Assembly (NCBI GenBank): GCA_017543645.1
Contig: JAFYFR010000043.1
Location: forward strand, 1 to 10,898
From: Bacteroidales bacterium
Lineage (GTDB): Bacteria; Bacteroidota; Bacteroidia; Bacteroidales; UBA3824
DNA length: 10,898 nucleotides
Direction: 5' to 3'
Each line of letters starts with the position of its first letter. The stretch's first letter is position 1. Under the pieces are notes generated by a model, which was not told the origin of the DNA, did not search any database, and saw only the letters and a program-made list of their open reading frames with translations. Below, piece by piece: positions 1 through 6,500 of the stretch. Made by a program: the position numbers and the translations under genes.

Positions 1-383
1 ACCTCGGTATCGGTTTCGGATTTAAAAGTGTAGTTGCGGGCAACGAGTTTCTTTTTTAATACCGCAAAGTTTTCGATAATGCCGTTGTGGATAATCACAA
101 ACTTGCCATTCATCGAAGTATGCGGGTGAGCGTTCACATCGTTAGGCACACCGTGAGTAGCCCAACGAGTGTGACCCATACCGATAGTTCCTGAAATATC
201 TTTACCCTTGGTAAATGCTTCAAGGTCAGATACTTTGCCCTTCTTTTTGTAGACGTTGATATTTTTTCCGTTGTTTACAGCCACTCCTGCCGAGTCGTAG
301 CCGCGGTATTCAAGTTTTTTTAATCCGTTGATAATGATTGGATAAGCGTTTTGATCGCCAATGTATCCTACTATTCCACACAT
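1..383 (-). CDS. glmS: Glutamine-fructose-6-phosphate aminotransferase (isomerizing), N-terminal 127 residues; 3' part lies outside the window
   Basis: GlmS makes glucosamine-6-phosphate from fructose-6-phosphate and glutamine, the entry step to UDP-GlcNAc for peptidoglycan and LPS. Only the class II glutamine amidotransferase domain is in the window. It starts MCGIVGYIG, so removal of Met exposes the catalytic Cys at position 2. Other family landmarks are LEYRGYDSAG (about 24-33), GHTRWATHG (70-78), the oxyanion-hole HNGIIEN (99-105) and an Asp in SETDTE near 125. The reading frame is open to the window edge, so the gene is cut by the window, not broken. It is last of a probable operon, 33 nt after the DUF4270 gene; that gap is too short for a glmS ribozyme. 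Family assignment is secure. Confidence 0.97.
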   Translation of the reverse strand, partial: MCGIVGYIGDQNAYPIIINGLKKLEYRGYDSAGVAVNNGKNINVYKKKGKVSDLEAFTKGKDISGTIGMGHTRWATHGVPNDVNAHPHTSMNGKFVIIHNGIIENFAVLKKKLVARNYTFKSETDTE

Positions 384-416
384 AGTTGAAATTGCTTGGT
401 TAATTTGTTGGTTTGA

Positions 417-1709
417 TTATCTATTTGTTTTGTCGTAAACTGTGTACTGAACCACCAGCTTCATCGGCGATTGTTGTTTGTTTGGACCGTTGAGTATCGT
501 GCGACAAAAATCCGATGTCCTTTCATAAGGATAGACCATTATGTCGTAAGAAGGCTCTTGGTTGTTGGCATATAGCTGTAATAAATCACTTACGCGGGCG
601 GTCATATTTATTGTATAACGTGATACCCGACTTTCGTATTGTATTGAGTTGATTTGTGTCCCGTAGTAAGAGTCAACAGTAACAAACTCTGGGAAAAATA
701 CTACATCGCCAGTTGATTTGTTGTTGCCCATGCAGACGATTTTGTTTACGGGAGTATACTCTACGGTGTTGTTGATAGTGCTGTCAACAGGTATAAAGAG
801 CTGAGCCCTCAACAAGATGAAGTATTTGTCGGGATGGTTGTTGAGCTGTTTAACGTCCGACAGGTCAATCTTTATTTTTGTTCCGCTCATGCTTTGCATA
901 TAGAGCAGAGTGTCGTTTTTTGTATTGGAGACGATGTCTTTCCCGCTAAAGTCGTGCTCAAAAAAAGAGGCACGTGTGTTGGTGCTGGCAATGGAGAAAG
1001 TTACACCGATGGTGTCTTTCGAGTCGCTATTGTGCGAGAAAACTTGGTATTTTATGCTATTGCTGCTTTGCGATGCCTTTACAATGCATGTGGAATGGTC
1101 GGCATCGGGGCGGAAGCAGAGTCCGAAGAAATTGGCGTCGAAAGTTTTATCTGTTACGCATTTGATGATTTTGTTGCCGAACTCTAAGGGCAGAGAGAAT
1201 TTGATTTCTCTCTTGGTGGTTTGCGGGACGAATTCTGCGCTTGCGATTGGCTCTTGGGCGATGAGACTGCTATAATCGTAGTTGCTGTAATAACCGAATG
1301 TGTCAATGAGTGCTGTGGTGAGCGGATAGATGTTGATTTTGTTTGTGCTTTTGAGATCGCCGTAGTAATGCTGTATAGTTGTGTCTAATTGCATTGTTAG
1401 TACCACGGAATCGCACACGGCTCCGCTTTTGAATGTCCCGTATGAAGTATTAGAAAATTTTGCGCAGAAAGCGGCGTCGGATTTTCCAAAAACAGGGTCG
1501 ATGTAGCTGCCGACCAAAAGGTGCGACTGGTTAGTGCTGTAAACAGAGTCTTCATACAATGTGCTGGCTTTTACTATAATTGTGTCGGTAACGGTTATAC
1601 CTGGACGGTCGGACGAAGGCAAAAGTTCTAAACCCATATTCTCGTCGTTTTTGCAGGCAGAGAAAACAACGACAGCCGAAATGATGGCAGATATTAATTG
1701 TTTGTTCAT
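417..1709 (-). CDS. DUF4270-family lipoprotein
   Basis: A 430-residue exported lipoprotein. The N-terminus has a Lys, a hydrophobic stretch (about 5-16) and a lipobox VFSAC with the acylated Cys at 19. The mature start is C-K-N-D-E-N; acidic residues just after the Cys resemble the Bacteroidota lipoprotein export signal, so surface exposure is plausible (inference). Recognisable early features are GLELLP (about 26-31) and LLVGSYIDPVFGKSDAAF (about 64-81), typical of the DUF4270 family, which is of unknown function and mainly found in Bacteroidota. The remainder looks beta-rich with no catalytic motif I recognise. It lies 21 nt after the short GT5 gene and 33 nt before glmS, an arrangement I recall from other Bacteroidales genomes, which suggests an envelope role. 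The start is the ATG that gives a complete lipoprotein signal. Confidence 0.85.
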   Translation of the reverse strand: MNKQLISAIISAVVVFSACKNDENMGLELLPSSDRPGITVTDTIIVKASTLYEDSVYSTNQSHLLVGSYIDPVFGKSDAAFCAKFSNTSYGTFKSGAVCDSVVLTMQLDTTIQHYYGDLKSTNKINIYPLTTALIDTFGYYSNYDYSSLIAQEPIASAEFVPQTTKREIKFSLPLEFGNKIIKCVTDKTFDANFFGLCFRPDADHSTCIVKASQSSNSIKYQVFSHNSDSKDTIGVTFSIASTNTRASFFEHDFSGKDIVSNTKNDTLLYMQSMSGTKIKIDLSDVKQLNNHPDKYFILLRAQLFIPVDSTINNTVEYTPVNKIVCMGNNKSTGDVVFFPEFVTVDSYYGTQINSIQYESRVSRYTINMTARVSDLLQLYANNQEPSYDIMVYPYERTSDFCRTILNGPNKQQSPMKLVVQYTVYDKTNR

Positions 1710-1730
1710 TTATTATGAGGTTTGCTTTGG

Positions 1731-2549
1731 TTACTCTGTGGGAATGTTCATAATCTTGTCGTAAAAATCGGAATAGACATCGATGTATTTGTCTTGTGTC
1801 TGGTATTCGAGGTAAGGTTTTCCGCAGTTGCGTGCGTATTCCTCCACCTCTGGGTTGATTTTTTCGTGTCCTTGAATAACGCCGTCCGACATGTTGATGG
1901 CCAATTTTGAAAGGTTGGCGAATGTGGGCTCTTTTACCACTTCGATGTCTTCGTCGTTGATGCCATCTACTTTGATTTTTTTATAGAAGTTTTCTGGAAA
2001 GGTGCCAGGAAAATCGTCGTTGTATACAGAGTAAACCACCTTGCTTTTGGAAAACAGAGGATCTTCTTTGAAAGCGTGTTTGAGGTAAAGCGGCACGAGC
2101 GACGTTATCCAGCCGTGGCAGTGGACAAGCTCGGGACTCCAGCGAAGCTTTTTAACGGTTTCTAATACACCACGGGCAAAAAATATCGCGCGTTCGTCGT
2201 TGTCGGAATAGTATTTTCCGTCTTTGTCGGTGATTGTACCTTTGCGGTGAAAGAAGTCTTCGTTGTCGATAAAATATACCTGCATACGCGCCGACTGTAT
2301 CGATGCCACTTTGATTAACAGCGAGTGGTCGGTGTCGTCGATGATAATATTCATGCCTGATAGCCTGATGACTTCGTGCAACTGGTTTCTGCGCTCGTTG
2401 ATGGTGCCGTAACGAGGCATAAACGAGCGTATCTCTCTCTTTTTCTCCTGTATTCCCTGAGGAAGATACCTGCCTATTATTGACATTTCCGTTTCTGGTA
2501 GGTACGGTGTTATCTCCTGCGAAACAAATAGGATTTTTTGTTTTTCCAT
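1731..2549 (-). CDS. Short glycogen/starch synthase-like protein (GT5 N-terminal domain only)
   Basis: A 272-residue protein matching the N-terminal Rossmann half of GT5 glycogen/starch synthases. Seen: KILFVSQEITPYLPETEM (5-22), a position where GlgA has its ADP-glucose-binding KxGGL loop; EIRSFMPRYG (39-48); YFIDNEDFF (92-100); a DNDERAIFFARGVLE segment (116-130); and PELVHCHGWITSLVPLYLK (139-157), the best family signature. Full GlgA is about 470-500 residues; the C-terminal GT-B domain with the second half of the nucleotide-sugar site is absent, and no continuation lies downstream because the DUF4270 gene begins 21 nt later. The KxGGL lysine is also not evident. Annotation pipelines commonly name it glycogen synthase, but catalytic glycogen synthesis is doubtful. 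It is first of the GT5-DUF4270-glmS group, with a promoter box 30-37 nt upstream. Confidence 0.85.
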   Translation of the reverse strand: MEKQKILFVSQEITPYLPETEMSIIGRYLPQGIQEKKREIRSFMPRYGTINERRNQLHEVIRLSGMNIIIDDTDHSLLIKVASIQSARMQVYFIDNEDFFHRKGTITDKDGKYYSDNDERAIFFARGVLETVKKLRWSPELVHCHGWITSLVPLYLKHAFKEDPLFSKSKVVYSVYNDDFPGTFPENFYKKIKVDGINDEDIEVVKEPTFANLSKLAINMSDGVIQGHEKINPEVEEYARNCGKPYLEYQTQDKYIDVYSDFYDKIMNIPTE

Positions 2550-2699
2550 AAAATCGGACTTACTTATTTATTTGACTGCAAAGATAATAAGAATTTTCTG
2601 ATATTTTGGAAAAATAATTTTGGTTTTTTTTGTGTTTTTTTGTTAAATATCATGTAATTACTTAGCTATTAGTTTTTTAAATATGATGAATTAAGAGAA
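2550..2699. other. AT-rich intergenic region between rdgB and the GT5 gene
   Basis: This 150-nt gap lies between two minus-strand operons. It is very AT-rich, with long T runs on the plus strand. It holds the minus-strand -7 box described separately and an imperfect direct repeat (2643-2654 and 2677-2688, 11 of 12 bases identical). No GC-rich hairpin with a U tract is visible after the rdgB stop, so termination there is either factor-dependent or incomplete. Confidence 0.5.
2579..2586 (-). promoter_or_regulatory. Bacteroidota-type -7 promoter box for GT5-DUF4270-glmS
   Basis: On the minus strand the bases read TATCTTTG, an exact fit to the Bacteroidota primary-sigma -7 consensus TAnnTTTG. 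The box ends 29 nt before the ATG at 2549, giving a leader of roughly 20-25 nt. No convincing -33 TTTG or TTG element is seen at the right spacing. The position at the head of a three-gene run and the exact match support it; there is no experimental support. Confidence 0.55.
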
Positions 2700-3272
2700 T
2701 TATTTATTACTAAGATATTCAACCATCTTTTGCAGCGAGTGGGCGCGGTGGCTTATTTGGTTTTTTACTACTGTGGTGAGGTCGGCCACCGACTTGTTGT
2801 AGCCTTCGGGACAGAATACGGGGTCGTAGCCAAATCCGGCGCTGCCTGAGCGGTAGGGTAGGATAGAGCCTCGCATTTCGCCTTCAAATATATGCTCCTC
2901 ACCGTTGATTATTAGCGTAACGTAGGTTACAAAGCGTGCTTTGCGGTTTTCTATGCCTTGAAGTTTTTCTAATAGGAGGGCAATGTTGTCGTCGCTGTTT
3001 TTCTGAGGACCTGCAAATCGCGCCGAGTATACTCCGGGAGCACCACCGAGGACTTCTACTTCAAGTCCGGTGTCGTCAGAGAAACAGTCGATATGGTATT
3101 TGTTGTAAAGATATTCTGCCTTTTCCTTGGAATTTTCGAGGATAGTTTCGTGGGTTTCGGGCAGTTCGTCGTGGATTCCTGCGCTTTCGAGGCCGAGAAT
3201 TTCGTAGTTTGGCAGAATCTGCTGTGCCTCGCGGAGCTTGTTGGCGTTGTTGGTTGCAAAAATAAGTTTCAT
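2700..3272 (-). CDS. rdgB: RdgB/HAM1-family non-canonical purine NTP pyrophosphatase (dITP/XTP diphosphatase)
   Basis: A cytosolic house-cleaning enzyme that hydrolyses dITP, ITP and XTP to monophosphates plus pyrophosphate, keeping deaminated purines out of DNA and RNA. All main family motifs are present in this 190-residue protein: FATNNANK (5-12) for triphosphate binding, SDDTGLEVEVLGGAPGVYSA (65-84) with the catalytic Asp pair, GFGYDPVF (146-153) and SHRAHSL (174-180) for base recognition. Length is normal for the family. I chose the ATG at 3272 because the conserved fold begins MKLIFATNN. An in-frame ATG at 3320 would add 16 non-conserved residues and overlap the preceding gene. It is the last gene of the polyprenyl synthetase operon, 14 nt after the SprB-repeat gene; rdgB likely shares transcription with its neighbours, not function. 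Confidence 0.95.
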   Translation of the reverse strand: MKLIFATNNANKLREAQQILPNYEILGLESAGIHDELPETHETILENSKEKAEYLYNKYHIDCFSDDTGLEVEVLGGAPGVYSARFAGPQKNSDDNIALLLEKLQGIENRKARFVTYVTLIINGEEHIFEGEMRGSILPYRSGSAGFGYDPVFCPEGYNKSVADLTTVVKNQISHRAHSLQKMVEYLSNK

Positions 3273-3277
3273 ATTAT

Positions 3278-3287
3278 ATAAGGTGTT
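3278..3287 (-). promoter_or_regulatory. Leader motif AACACCTTAT before rdgB start
   Basis: The 14-nt gap between the SprB-repeat stop and the rdgB ATG reads ACACCTTATATAAT on the minus strand. The same ACACCTTAT core with an AT-rich spacer lies before the SprB-repeat gene, and again near the 8880 gene. It is not a Shine-Dalgarno sequence (it resembles the 16S tail itself, not its complement). Any role as a translation-initiation element is inferred. Confidence 0.3.
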
Positions 3288-5884
3288 TATTCGTAAACAA
3301 TTTCGTGTTCGGCTGTGCATCCGTTTTTGTCGGTAACGGTGATGTAGTATTCGCCTGAGCTCATAAGACGGCGTTTGGGTTCGGCGTAACCATCGTTCCA
3401 GTGTATTTTGTAGGGGAATGTTCCGCCGGTGATTTCTAATTCTGCGCTGCCGTTGGGTTTGTTGTGAGTGGGTTCGTGGGTTATGGCGTTGATTTTGAGA
3501 GGTTCGGCGGCGGTTACTTTAAACTCTTGTTTAATGGTACACCCAGCCTGATCGGTAACGGCTACGGTGTAACTGCCTGGTTTAATGTCGGTTTGGTGCG
3601 GGTTTTCGCTTCCATCGCTGAACTTGTATTCGTAGCCGGGAACGCCGCCTATTGCTTGGACATCCCATTTTGCGTTTTCGGAGTATGAGCAGGTGGCAGG
3701 CGTGGTTTCGATGCTGACGGTAAGTTCCTTGTCGGGCGAGTTGATTGTAAACGACTTGGATGCCGAGCAACCGTCTGCGCCGGTAACTTTGAGGGTGTAG
3801 TTTCCTGCTGAAAGGTTTTTAATCTCTGGTGTTGACTCTCCGTTCTGCCATTGGTATTGCGCAGGAAGTACTGCATTTTGTATTTCGGTCTTGATAGAGC
3901 CTAAGCCTACAGCCTTGCATGGCGAGTCTTCAACTTCGGCGGAGATTTCGATGCCCGTTTCGGGTTCGGAGAGCAGTATGGTTTCGGAAACGAGGCAGTT
4001 GTTCTTGTCGGTGATGTTTACGGTATAGTTTCCCGCCTTGAGGTTTTCCTGCGAAAGAGCCTTGCTCTTGTTGCTCCATGTGATAATGTAAGGTTCGGTT
4101 CCACCTGATGGAGCTACTGTGATAGATCCGTCGTTGCCTCCGTGACAGGTGATGTCTTGATGGGTGTATTTCATTGTTAGACCTTCGGGGGGCTGGTTTA
4201 TTGTGAATGTGCGCTCGATGGAGCATTTGTGAATGTCGGTGATGGTTACGGTGTAGGTTCCCGCCTTGGCGTTGCTGATATCTTTGGTAACAGCCTCGTT
4301 GCTCCATAGGTATTTGTATCCGGGCGAGCCTCCCGAAACTTTAAGCGTAATAGCTCCATTACTCATACCGTGGCAGTTAACATCGGTTGTCTCTCCTGTC
4401 GCTTCAAGTATTTTTTCGGGTTCAAGCACATGAGCCTGACGTGTAAGTTCGCATCCGTTTTTGTCTGTGGCCTTTATAGAGTATATTCCTGCTGCAAATC
4501 CGTGATTAATCTCCTCTGCGGGCTTGCCTTCTATCTCAAAAATGTAAGGCTTGTCGCCGCCCGACGCGTCAAATGCAATTTCGCCATCCGCTCCTCCCTT
4601 GCATGGCGCGTGGGTAACTTTTGGTGTCATTTTGAAGGGGGTTTGTGGCGCGGTAACCTCTACCGAATCCCAAACAAAGCAGCGGTGGGCATCGCGGACA
4701 ATGCAGCCGTAGATGCCGTAACCTTGTTTGGTGATTTCGTATGCCTCTGTATCGTTGCTCCACACAATGTAATACGGCTTGGTTCCGCCTTGAACATCGG
4801 CAGAAAGATGACAGTCGTGGTCGCCATAACAGCGCAAAGGAGTGTGTGAGAGCTTTATGGTGAGCTTTTCGGCGGGTTCTTCTATGGTTACTGATTGCTG
4901 CATCTTGGTGCCCTTGCTGTCGGTAACGGTTACCGAGTAAGTTCCGGCTTTGAGGTCTTTGATGGTCTTGGTCTTTTTGCCGTTGCTCCAGAGGTATTTG
5001 TAGTCTGGAGTGCCGCCTTTGATAACCGCCGTGGCAGTGCCGGTAGCCTCGCCTTTGCAGTTTACGTCCTCTTTGTCGATAGAAAGTGTCATAGGTTCGC
5101 GGAACTGGTATCTTATAAGTCTCACCATGCCTTTGCGGTCGGTTTCAATTTCCAGTACGGGAGCTCCCACGCCCTTGACAAACCAGCGGTAGAATATCGT
5201 GCGGTCTTTTACGCTGTATTCGGGCGCGGGCCGCCAGCCCATCAGGTGACTGTTTGTGTAAGCCACGATTACCTTGTTGACGGTGTTTTTTTCGCGGAGT
5301 GCAAAATATTTGTCGGTTGGGGTTCTTACCTCCATGCAAGTGTCAAAAAAAGAAGTGTGCTCCATGTCGAGGTCGATGCGCACCGAGTCGGCAAACTGGG
5401 CGAGGCCGTAGCTTGAGATGAATTTTTTGCTGATGCTGTCTTTTAGGAATGTCCCTTTTTGTATTGGGAATTTGTAGAGGTCGAGGTCGCGTGGAAAAAT
5501 CAGCACCACGGCGGCTTTAAGTCCGAGATAGTCGTTGATAAGTCCCTGCATCCTGATATAGTTGGAGTCTTTGGTGATAAACTCCATGTCGCGGCGGCTG
5601 TGAAATTTTACAAGACCTGCGTTTGGAAAATACTTTCCGTAGCGGCTGCGGCTTTTGTTGTAGATGCGCAATGTGTCGAATGTTTCAGGCTCAATGTTGG
5701 CGAGATTCCACTTTCTATTCTCTAAATCGCTTATATATAGTTCGTTATCTTGAAAATGCTTTACGGCATAGATATAACCGTCGCCCTCGTTGGCGAAATC
5801 CTCGGCTGTGATTTTGATCTGACCGAATGATTCTACTGCAAACACTGTAACAAAGGCTGTTAGTATTAAAGCGACTTTTGTCAT
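3287..5884 (-). CDS. Large secreted protein with eight SprB-like repeats
   Basis: An 865-residue exported protein. Residues 1-21 form a signal peptide (hydrophobic 4-16, cleavage probably near ESFG-QIK). Residues about 22-262 are a unique domain ending YRWFVKGVGAPVLEIETD (232-249); similar segments precede repeat or sorting modules in other Bacteroidota secreted proteins (recollection, not searched). Residues about 266-865 are eight tandem units of about 76 residues with the SprB-repeat pattern: Cys-x-Gly, GG-T/S-x-P-Y, WSNG, LxAGxYxVxVTDxxGC. SprB itself is a surface gliding adhesin in Flavobacterium. The last repeat runs to the C-terminus, with no recognisable type IX secretion C-terminal sorting domain, no membrane anchor and no lipobox, so the final location is unclear (periplasm, or surface by an atypical route). 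It sits 14 nt after the lipoprotein gene and 14 nt before rdgB. The function is not known. Confidence 0.88.
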   Translation of the reverse strand: MTKVALILTAFVTVFAVESFGQIKITAEDFANEGDGYIYAVKHFQDNELYISDLENRKWNLANIEPETFDTLRIYNKSRSRYGKYFPNAGLVKFHSRRDMEFITKDSNYIRMQGLINDYLGLKAAVVLIFPRDLDLYKFPIQKGTFLKDSISKKFISSYGLAQFADSVRIDLDMEHTSFFDTCMEVRTPTDKYFALREKNTVNKVIVAYTNSHLMGWRPAPEYSVKDRTIFYRWFVKGVGAPVLEIETDRKGMVRLIRYQFREPMTLSIDKEDVNCKGEATGTATAVIKGGTPDYKYLWSNGKKTKTIKDLKAGTYSVTVTDSKGTKMQQSVTIEEPAEKLTIKLSHTPLRCYGDHDCHLSADVQGGTKPYYIVWSNDTEAYEITKQGYGIYGCIVRDAHRCFVWDSVEVTAPQTPFKMTPKVTHAPCKGGADGEIAFDASGGDKPYIFEIEGKPAEEINHGFAAGIYSIKATDKNGCELTRQAHVLEPEKILEATGETTDVNCHGMSNGAITLKVSGGSPGYKYLWSNEAVTKDISNAKAGTYTVTITDIHKCSIERTFTINQPPEGLTMKYTHQDITCHGGNDGSITVAPSGGTEPYIITWSNKSKALSQENLKAGNYTVNITDKNNCLVSETILLSEPETGIEISAEVEDSPCKAVGLGSIKTEIQNAVLPAQYQWQNGESTPEIKNLSAGNYTLKVTGADGCSASKSFTINSPDKELTVSIETTPATCSYSENAKWDVQAIGGVPGYEYKFSDGSENPHQTDIKPGSYTVAVTDQAGCTIKQEFKVTAAEPLKINAITHEPTHNKPNGSAELEITGGTFPYKIHWNDGYAEPKRRLMSSGEYYITVTDKNGCTAEHEIVYE
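3290..5089 (-). repeat. Eight tandem 228-bp (76-residue) SprB-like repeat units within the CDS
   Basis: The repeats are diverged at sequence level but keep strict phase. The first Cys of units 1-7 falls at residues 276, 352, 428, 504, 580, 656 and 732, exactly 76 apart. The second Cys of units 2-7 falls at 402, 478, 554, 630, 706 and 782, also exactly 76 apart. Unit 8 is two residues shorter and ends the protein. Unit 6 lacks the GG turn (residues about 669-674) but keeps the cysteines. The regular 50-residue Cys-Cys spacing suggests one disulphide per immunoglobulin-like unit (inference). Confidence 0.85.
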
Positions 5885-5890
5885 ATAATA

Positions 5891-5900
5891 ATAAGGTGTT
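5891..5900 (-). promoter_or_regulatory. Leader motif AACACCTTAT before the SprB-repeat gene
   Basis: The 14-nt gap between the lipoprotein stop and this ATG reads CACCTTATTATTAT on the minus strand, directly after the stop TAA. It matches in length and core sequence the gap before rdgB. The function is inferred only from recurrence. Confidence 0.3.
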
Positions 5901-6489
5901 AGTTCGTCGGCATAATCTTGTCGCCGCCGATGGTTATGTACGTGGGGAATTTCGAAATGTTTGCTCCGTTTTTGAAATATGGCTTGAGCGATAGCTTAAC
6001 ACGTGACGCGTCGGCGTTGTTGATGGCGAGACCGCATCCGAAGCTGAGAATCTTGTCGCGCGATTCGCCTTTGAGCAACTCCAAAAGGTCGATAGAAAAC
6101 TCCATCGGCATGGTTATCGATTGTCCGGATTCGATCTCGAACGCTTGATTCATAGTGCCTGCGAGCATTTTTACGTCGTCGATCCAGAGAATGTAGTCGA
6201 ATCCGCCGAGAGCAGCCTTCCGTTGGTTGGGGTTTTTTACTTTTACGTTGACTGTTAGGTTGAGGGTGAAATCCTTGTTGGTTAACGCCTTTACCAATTT
6301 TGCTGCGTCTACAATCGAAAAGTCGGAATATTTTCTTTTTTGCGAGAAGTTGATGTCGGCTACCTTCACGTTGTCAACGCTAATAAAGTCGAAGTCGCAC
6401 TTGGCGAACGCCACTAACTGTCTTGCGCCTACGCAGCCGGCGAGTAGCGAGGCTATTACGGCTAATATTAATACTGATTTTATTTTCAT
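5899..6489 (-). CDS. LEA14/WHy-domain-like lipoprotein
   Basis: A 196-residue lipoprotein: charged start MKIK, hydrophobic core, lipobox LLAGC with the acylated Cys at 19. The residues after Cys (V-G-A-R-Q) carry no acidic export signal, so a periplasm-facing location is more likely than the surface. The mature part resembles the LEA type 2 / WHy beta-sandwich: a strand ending VKVKNPN (82-88, the family's hallmark NPN), then FDYILWIDDVKMLAGT (97-112), a Gln/Glu-rich strand and MPMEFSIDL (127-135). A second half contains KLSLKPYF (165-172). The biochemical role of this family in bacteria is not settled. It is tightly packed: 11 nt after the polyprenyl synthetase gene and 14 nt before the SprB-repeat gene. 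The lipoprotein call is firm, the fold call moderate. Confidence 0.75.
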   Translation of the reverse strand: MKIKSVLILAVIASLLAGCVGARQLVAFAKCDFDFISVDNVKVADINFSQKRKYSDFSIVDAAKLVKALTNKDFTLNLTVNVKVKNPNQRKAALGGFDYILWIDDVKMLAGTMNQAFEIESGQSITMPMEFSIDLLELLKGESRDKILSFGCGLAINNADASRVKLSLKPYFKNGANISKFPTYITIGGDKIMPTN

Positions 6490-6500
6490 GTTGTTGTGTT

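Noticed and set aside
384..416. glmS ribozyme or riboswitch before glmS
   Set aside because: Only 33 nt separate the DUF4270 stop and the glmS start; there is no room for the ribozyme, which is known mainly from Firmicutes.
3273..3320. Upstream ATG (3320) for rdgB
   Set aside because: It adds 16 residues not seen in the family, overlaps the SprB-repeat gene by 34 nt, and MKLIFATNN at 3272 is the family N-terminus.
3290..5089. CRISPR-like or DNA-level tandem repeat array
   Set aside because: The 228-bp units are conserved only at protein level and lie inside one open frame; they are protein domain repeats.
4370..5416. Several plus-strand open frames (up to 173 codons) opposite the SprB-repeat gene, and minus-strand frames such as 3930-4307
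   Set aside because: The repeat structure gives long stop-free shadow frames; their products have no coherent features and the coding frame is explained by the repeats.
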